A stretch of DNA of 26,264 nt, taken from positions 1 to 26,264 of the forward strand of contig NZ_JYJG01000364.1 of assembly GCF_000955955.1 (NCBI RefSeq), given 5' to 3'. The position numbers and the translations under genes are program-made. The number at the start of each line of letters is the position of its first letter. Within the stretch, counting starts at the first letter, position 1. Shown here piece by piece: positions 22,517 to 26,264 of the stretch. The notes under the pieces were generated by a model. That model was not told the origin of the DNA. It ran no database searches and was given only the letters and a program-made list of their open reading frames with translations. Origin of the DNA: Lentzea aerocolonigenes (GTDB lineage Bacteria > Actinomycetota > Actinomycetes > Mycobacteriales > Pseudonocardiaceae).

Positions 22517-23548
22517 ATGGACACCGTGGACGTGCTCGTCGTGGGCGCCGGGCTGGCCGGGCTCAACACCGCTCGCCTGCTCGCCGACGCAGGCCTCGAC
22601 GTGGCCGTGTGCGAACGCCGGACCAGCCTGGAAAGCGGTATCCGCACGACCGGGATCTTCGTCCGGCGCACCCTCACCGACTACGACCTGCCGCACCTCG
22701 GCCCGGCGGTCCGGCGTGTGCTGCTCTACCCGCCGTCGCTCCGGGAACCTGTCGAGCTTGTTAGCGCTCACGACGAGTTCCGAGTCGGTGACATGGCGGG
22801 CATCTACGCTCAAGCGGTCGAGGACGCCGAGCGGGCCGGTGCCCAGGTCCACCTCAACGCGAGCTATCCGATGAAGGCGACGAAGGCCCGGTTCACGATC
22901 GGCGCGGACGGCGCCCGGTCCACCGTCGCCAGGCAGCTCGGCCTCGACGTCAACCGGCAGCTGATCACCGGGATCGAGGAGGTCTACCCGATCAAGTCCG
23001 GCTCGACGCCGACGTTCCACTGCGTCGTCGACCCGCGGCTCGCACCCGGCTACATCGCGTGGGTCATCGACGACGGCGAGCACGCTCACGTGGGCCTGGC
23101 CGGACGCGCCGACCGGTTCGCCGCACCGCTGCCCCAGCTGCTGCAACGGTTCCGCGACAGCTTCCCCACGCCGACGCCCGTCGGGCCGGTCAAACGGCGC
23201 GGCGGACCGATCCCCGTCGGCGGGCTGCTGCGCAAGATCGTGTCGCCGGACGGGCTGCTGGTCGGCGACGCGGCTGGCGCGGTCTCCCCGCTCACCGCAG
23301 GCGGGCTCGACCCGTGCATGCGGATGTCCGAGCTCGCCGCCTCGGTCACGTTCGACTACCTGCGCAGCGGCAACAAGTACGTCCTGGAGCACTACGACGC
23401 TGCCGCGATGCGCCGCCGCTACCTCGTCAGGTCGACGATGCGTCGCGGGTTGTCGCTGGTCCGCGGGCCGGGCCTCGCCGAGTTGGCGTTCACAGGGCTG
23501 CGCACGCCCCTCGGCAAGGCCGCCGCCAGGCGGATTCTGTTCAATTAG
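22517..23548 (+). CDS. Geranylgeranyl-reductase-type FAD-dependent oxidoreductase
   Basis: A 343-residue flavoprotein. VDVLVVGAGLAGLNTARLLA (4-23) is the dinucleotide-binding G-x-G-x2-G loop, FTIGADGARSTVARQLGL is the second FAD motif (DG), and LLVGDAAGAVSPLTAGGLDP is the GD motif that binds the FAD ribityl. The order and spacing are those of geranylgeranyl reductase and related monooxygenase-like proteins, which reduce or oxidise isoprenoid and polyketide chains. ATG at 22517 has only a weak GGTCAGG upstream. The C-terminal about 40 residues are basic and may contact the membrane. Its stop (TAG) overlaps the stop of the convergent gene by 3 nt. Confidence 0.88.
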   Translation: MDTVDVLVVGAGLAGLNTARLLADAGLDVAVCERRTSLESGIRTTGIFVRRTLTDYDLPHLGPAVRRVLLYPPSLREPVELVSAHDEFRVGDMAGIYAQAVEDAERAGAQVHLNASYPMKATKARFTIGADGARSTVARQLGLDVNRQLITGIEEVYPIKSGSTPTFHCVVDPRLAPGYIAWVIDDGEHAHVGLAGRADRFAAPLPQLLQRFRDSFPTPTPVGPVKRRGGPIPVGGLLRKIVSPDGLLVGDAAGAVSPLTAGGLDPCMRMSELAASVTFDYLRSGNKYVLEHYDAAAMRRRYLVRSTMRRGLSLVRGPGLAELAFTGLRTPLGKAAARRILFN

Positions 23549-24048
23549 GACTCCGCGATGCGCTTCAGAGCCGCGTTCTCCGCCTGCATGCCGTCACGCA
23601 TCGCCTTGCCCATGAAGTGATCTGCTCCGCCGGACAGGATTCCGTCGATCAGCAGCTCGTTGGAGACGAGCACCGTGCCGTCGGGCTGCGTTGTGAGCGT
23701 GCGACAACGCTGGCCGTAGACGAACCACGCGTTCCAACCGGCGTCCTTCCAGCAGAACCGCCGGCCGGGCACGCCGTTGAGCACCGTGTGCTTCGCGGCC
23801 ATCTTGGTCGAACCGAGGATGACGTCGACCTTCACCTCGTCGCCCGGTGACGTGCCTCCCTCGGCCCTGGTCACCCACGGGTTCCAGCTCGCGTAGCCGG
23901 GGAAGTCGGTCAGCAGCCCGTAGATGCGCTCCTGAGGGGCGGAGATGACCGTGTCGACGCGGTAGACCACCGAATGCTCCCCCGGTTCCCTGGGATCCAG
24001 TGGAGCGCCGCTCACCAGCATCGCGAGCACCAGACCTGCTGCCAGCAC
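23545..24048 (-). CDS. Exported SRPBCC-fold protein (polyketide cyclase/START-like)
   Basis: A 167-residue protein. A short signal-like N-terminus (LAAGLVLAMLVSGAPL) is followed by an SRPBCC domain: YRVDTVISAPQERIYGLLTD, FPGYASWNPWVTRAEGG, then strands up to a long C-terminal helix (MGKAMRDGMQAENAALKRI). SRPBCC proteins hold hydrophobic ligands such as lipids or polyketides in a deep pocket. GTG at 24048 has GAGG 7 nt upstream; internal ATG starts would shorten the signal. The convergent flavoprotein gene, also of isoprenoid-type, overlaps at the stops, so they may act on related lipids (weak inference). Confidence 0.83.
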   Translation of the reverse strand: MLAAGLVLAMLVSGAPLDPREPGEHSVVYRVDTVISAPQERIYGLLTDFPGYASWNPWVTRAEGGTSPGDEVKVDVILGSTKMAAKHTVLNGVPGRRFCWKDAGWNAWFVYGQRCRTLTTQPDGTVLVSNELLIDGILSGGADHFMGKAMRDGMQAENAALKRIAES

Positions 24049-24069
24049 GTGATCACCTCGGAAAGAGAG

Positions 24070-24110
24070 CCGGGACGCAGACGTGAAGAAAATACGCGTC
24101 TGCGTCCCGG
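24070..24110 (-). terminator. Strong intrinsic terminator after the protease gene
   Basis: CCGGGACGCAGACG (24070-24083) and CGTCTGCGTCCCGG (24097-24110) form a perfect 14-bp stem with a 13-nt A-rich loop. It lies 15 nt downstream of the protease stop (24125-24127) and upstream of the SRPBCC gene, so it ends the AbfB-protease transcript. Confidence 0.85.
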
Positions 24111-24124
24111 GTGGGAACGACCGA

Positions 24125-25198
24125 TCAGGCAGTCAGCAGCCGCAACCCGTAAACACGCAGAATCTCGTTAACGGGCTGGAACCACGTGCGGCCACCGCTC
24201 GAGCAGTTGCCGTACCCGCCGGACGTCACGCCCTGCGCCTGGTCGCCGGTGATGAACGACCCGCCGGAGTCGCCCGGTTCCGCACACACGCTGGTGCCGA
24301 CCATCTCGTAGACCGCGCCCTGCTGGTAGTTCACGGTCTCGTTGCGGCCCTGGACCACGCCGCAGTGCCAGTGCGAGGTCGAGCCGGAGCGGCACACCGA
24401 CGTGCCGGGCGGGGCCTCCCACGAGCCGCGCACCAGGGCGTCGCTCACCTGGCCCCAGCCGAGCACGACCGCCACGTTCCACCAGCCGCCGCCGGTGCGG
24501 ACCCAGCCGTAGTCGTTGGTGGGGAAGGAAGAGCCGACGAACTCCCCCTGCCACGAACGGTCCCAGCCGTAGACGTTCCACGCACCGACGTTGCAGTGGC
24601 CTGCGGTGACGTAACCGCCCTGCACGGAGAAGCCGATCGAGCAGCGGACGTTGCCCGTGTAGAAGGGGTCGCCGCCCACGGTGCCGGCCGCGAACGTCTG
24701 CGGCTTCTGCACACCTGCGGTGTTGACGACAACATCCTTCGGCAGACCGGAGAGATCGGCTCCTGGCAGAGCGTCGACCACCACGGCACCGCGCTGGACG
24801 TCGACCCGCCACCCGGCGACGTCCTTCGACACCGCACCGGCCTTCGACAGTCTGTCAATGCCGTTCTTGGTCGCTGTCAACGAGGCGAAGGACTTCGTGC
24901 GCAGAACCGGCTGTGCTCCAGCGGCTTTCACCGCGTCGAGCTTCGCGGGATCGGTCACCGCCACCTGGAGCCCGCCGTCGGCGAACCAGCTGCCGCCGTA
25001 CGCGTCGGCAGCGGCCTCCTGGGCGGCGGGCGCGATCTTCAGCGCCACCTTCTCCTGGCGGATCCTGGTCAGCGCCTGCGCGGTGCTGATCCCGAAGTCG
25101 CGGCTCATCGCGTCGACGACTTCGGCGGAAGCCGCAGCGGCAGGGATTGTGATCGTGCTCAACACGATCGCGGACACGGAAACTATGCGTAGCAGCAT
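24125..25198 (-). CDS. Secreted S1-family serine protease (streptogrisin/alpha-lytic type)
   Basis: A 357-residue preproprotein. Signal peptide about 1-25; propeptide about 26-170 of the alpha-lytic protease type (helical, with AVTDPAKLDAV and LSKAGAV segments) that helps folding and is removed. The mature domain has the catalytic triad H201 (YVTAGHC), D229 (TNDYGWV) and S311 (GDSGGS). Cysteine pairs 186/202, 269/279 and 305/332 match the disulfides of the family. These enzymes digest extracellular protein. ATG at 25198 has GGAGA 7 nt upstream, overlapping the TAG of the AbfB gene (10 nt before), so both are co-expressed. The transcript ends at the hairpin 24070-24110. Confidence 0.95.
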   Translation of the reverse strand: MLLRIVSVSAIVLSTITIPAAAASAEVVDAMSRDFGISTAQALTRIRQEKVALKIAPAAQEAAADAYGGSWFADGGLQVAVTDPAKLDAVKAAGAQPVLRTKSFASLTATKNGIDRLSKAGAVSKDVAGWRVDVQRGAVVVDALPGADLSGLPKDVVVNTAGVQKPQTFAAGTVGGDPFYTGNVRCSIGFSVQGGYVTAGHCNVGAWNVYGWDRSWQGEFVGSSFPTNDYGWVRTGGGWWNVAVVLGWGQVSDALVRGSWEAPPGTSVCRSGSTSHWHCGVVQGRNETVNYQQGAVYEMVGTSVCAEPGDSGGSFITGDQAQGVTSGGYGNCSSGGRTWFQPVNEILRVYGLRLLTA

Positions 25199-25208
25199 GA
25201 TTTCTCTC

Positions 25209-26264
25209 CTACGGTGCCCAGGGCGAGCTCACGGCCCAGCTCACGTCCTGGTTGTACGAGGCAGGGTTGTCGTACGTGTGCGCGCCGCCGTTCGAGGCGA
25301 CCCAGACCTCCTCCTGGTAGTGGCGGATGTTGGTGCCGAGCTCGTTGACCGACTCCAGCCGCACACCGCCCTCGCCCGGCTGGGCGCAGAACGTGGCGTC
25401 GCGGCGGAACAGGTCGGAGTTCTCGCCTGCGTTGAGGCGAACGCGGAAGTCGGCGTGCCGCAGATAGCTGCCGGGAAAGTTGCGGGATTCCAGCGAGTAG
25501 CAGGTCGGATCGGCCAGTCCTCGCCTGATCACGAACGTCGAGTCCGCCTTCAGCAGACCGTCACTCCCGCTCGTCACGACGTCGGTGCGCGCCAGGCCGT
25601 CGCGGTGCCGCAGGTAGCGGTCCGTGAAGCCCGGTGTGGTGACGCGGAACGACCTGGCCTGGTCCAACGGCAGCTCCGCGCCGCTGCGCCACACCGCGAC
25701 GCTGATCGCCCAGGTGGTGTCCGCGGCGAACGAGTTCGGGGTGTCCCAAGGGTTCGGGCCACCGCTGCGCGCCAGGTACACGTTCGCGTCGAAGTGCCTG
25801 ATGAAGCTGCCGCGCACGTTGTACGACTCCAGCGCGGTGCCACCGGAACCTTCACGCGCACAGAACGTGGCGTCGGCGGCGACCGGGTTCGCCGCGATGC
25901 CGATCCGGGAGTTCGCGTGGCGCAGGAAGAGTCCAGGGAAGTTCCGCGACTCGAACGACAGACAGGACGCGTCCGCGAGACCAGGCCGGGTGAAGAACGT
26001 CGAGTCCAGGCGGTCGAGATCGGAGCCGGGCACGTCGGTGCGGGCCAGGCTGTCGCGGTGGCGCAGGTAGCGGTCGGTGTAGCCGGAGGTGGTGACGCGC
26101 AACGAAACCAGGTCGTCCGGCCCCACCGCCGTGCCGTTCGCGATCGCGAGAACCTTCTGGTTGACAGCGCGCACCCGGGACTCGGTCATCTTCAGCACGC
26201 GGCGGTCGTAGGTGTAGAAGCCGTTGACCTCGTTCTCGACGTCGTACGGTTCGGTGTAGAGGGA
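25209..26264 (-). CDS. AbfB-domain (CBM42-type) protein, 5' end outside the window
   Basis: At least 351 residues; the frame runs open to the window edge, so the N-terminal part, possibly a catalytic or signal region, is missing. Two tandem AbfB-type arabinose-binding beta-trefoil modules are seen. Each begins with a V/FRVTTSGYTDRYLRHRD-like strand (about 26125-26045 and 25650-25570) and repeats RNFPG.xLRHA, ATFCA and xxNVRG/NELGxxIRH segments. Such domains bind arabinofuranosyl side chains of arabinoxylan and are usually attached to arabinofuranosidases or other secreted enzymes. The stop is 10 nt before the protease start. Without the N-terminus the enzyme class cannot be named. Confidence 0.9.
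   Translation of the reverse strand, partial: SLYTEPYDVENEVNGFYTYDRRVLKMTESRVRAVNQKVLAIANGTAVGPDDLVSLRVTTSGYTDRYLRHRDSLARTDVPGSDLDRLDSTFFTRPGLADASCLSFESRNFPGLFLRHANSRIGIAANPVAADATFCAREGSGGTALESYNVRGSFIRHFDANVYLARSGGPNPWDTPNSFAADTTWAISVAVWRSGAELPLDQARSFRVTTPGFTDRYLRHRDGLARTDVVTSGSDGLLKADSTFVIRRGLADPTCYSLESRNFPGSYLRHADFRVRLNAGENSDLFRRDATFCAQPGEGGVRLESVNELGTNIRHYQEEVWVASNGGAHTYDNPASYNQDVSWAVSSPWAP

Overview
The window is high-GC DNA with dense, short-gapped genes, many GTG and TTG starts, an SsgA-family sporulation protein, an XRE/DUF397 regulator pair, a DUF574-type methyltransferase, and secreted enzymes (Tat-exported lyase, streptogrisin-type protease, AbfB-domain protein). Together these point to a filamentous actinomycete, most likely a Pseudonocardiaceae-type genome; the genus is my inference. 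There are no rRNA or tRNA genes, CRISPR arrays or recognisable insertion sequences.

Region 1 (about 200-16200) is the striking part. It holds about ten genes and one broken gene that look like one expanded family of RING zinc-finger proteins, which are rare in bacteria. Six carry textbook RING-H2 fingers (C-x2-C, C-x-H-x2-H-x2-C, C-P-x-C): starts at 2832(+), 5579(-), 8654(+), 10332(-), 11932(-) and 13732(+). Three carry a variant finger in which the C-x-H part is replaced by C-x4-C-x2-C (1316(-), 6655(-), 8464(-)). One small RING gene is broken by TGA exactly at the conserved RING tryptophan (13216-13512). Two neighbours are all-helical and lack a finger (12926(-), 16192(-)); one of these keeps a family motif (Tyr-Asn followed by helices). 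Three members share a three-part design: helical N-terminus, central RING, and a C-terminal helical domain starting with an FP...LY motif. An ECF sigma factor with a fused zinc-finger-like segment, membrane helix and Pro/Thr-rich tail, and an SsgA-like protein, sit inside the array. A repeated inverted motif (TTGCCC-N4-GGGCAA type) lies 55-70 nt upstream of four of the genes. No ubiquitin-like protein, E1, E2 or deubiquitinase is visible, so E3-ligase activity is only a hypothesis.

Region 2 (about 16300-20300) holds a frameshifted secreted lectin-like remnant, a spermidine-synthase-like protein, a small conserved protein coupled to a DUF397 protein, an XRE/DUF5753 regulator, a DUF574-type methyltransferase and a RidA fragment. 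Palindromic ATGCACGTGCAT sites lie in front of the DUF397 gene and related sequences lie in front of the regulator.

Region 3 (about 20290-26264) is mostly envelope and secretion functions: a small secreted Cys protein whose ribosome binding site is one arm of a perfect hairpin; a membrane protein overlapping a zinc-ribbon-like protein; a Tat-exported polysaccharide-lyase-like protein; a geranylgeranyl-reductase-type flavoprotein; an exported SRPBCC protein; and an AbfB-domain protein (cut by the window edge) in an operon with an S1-family protease followed by a strong terminator.
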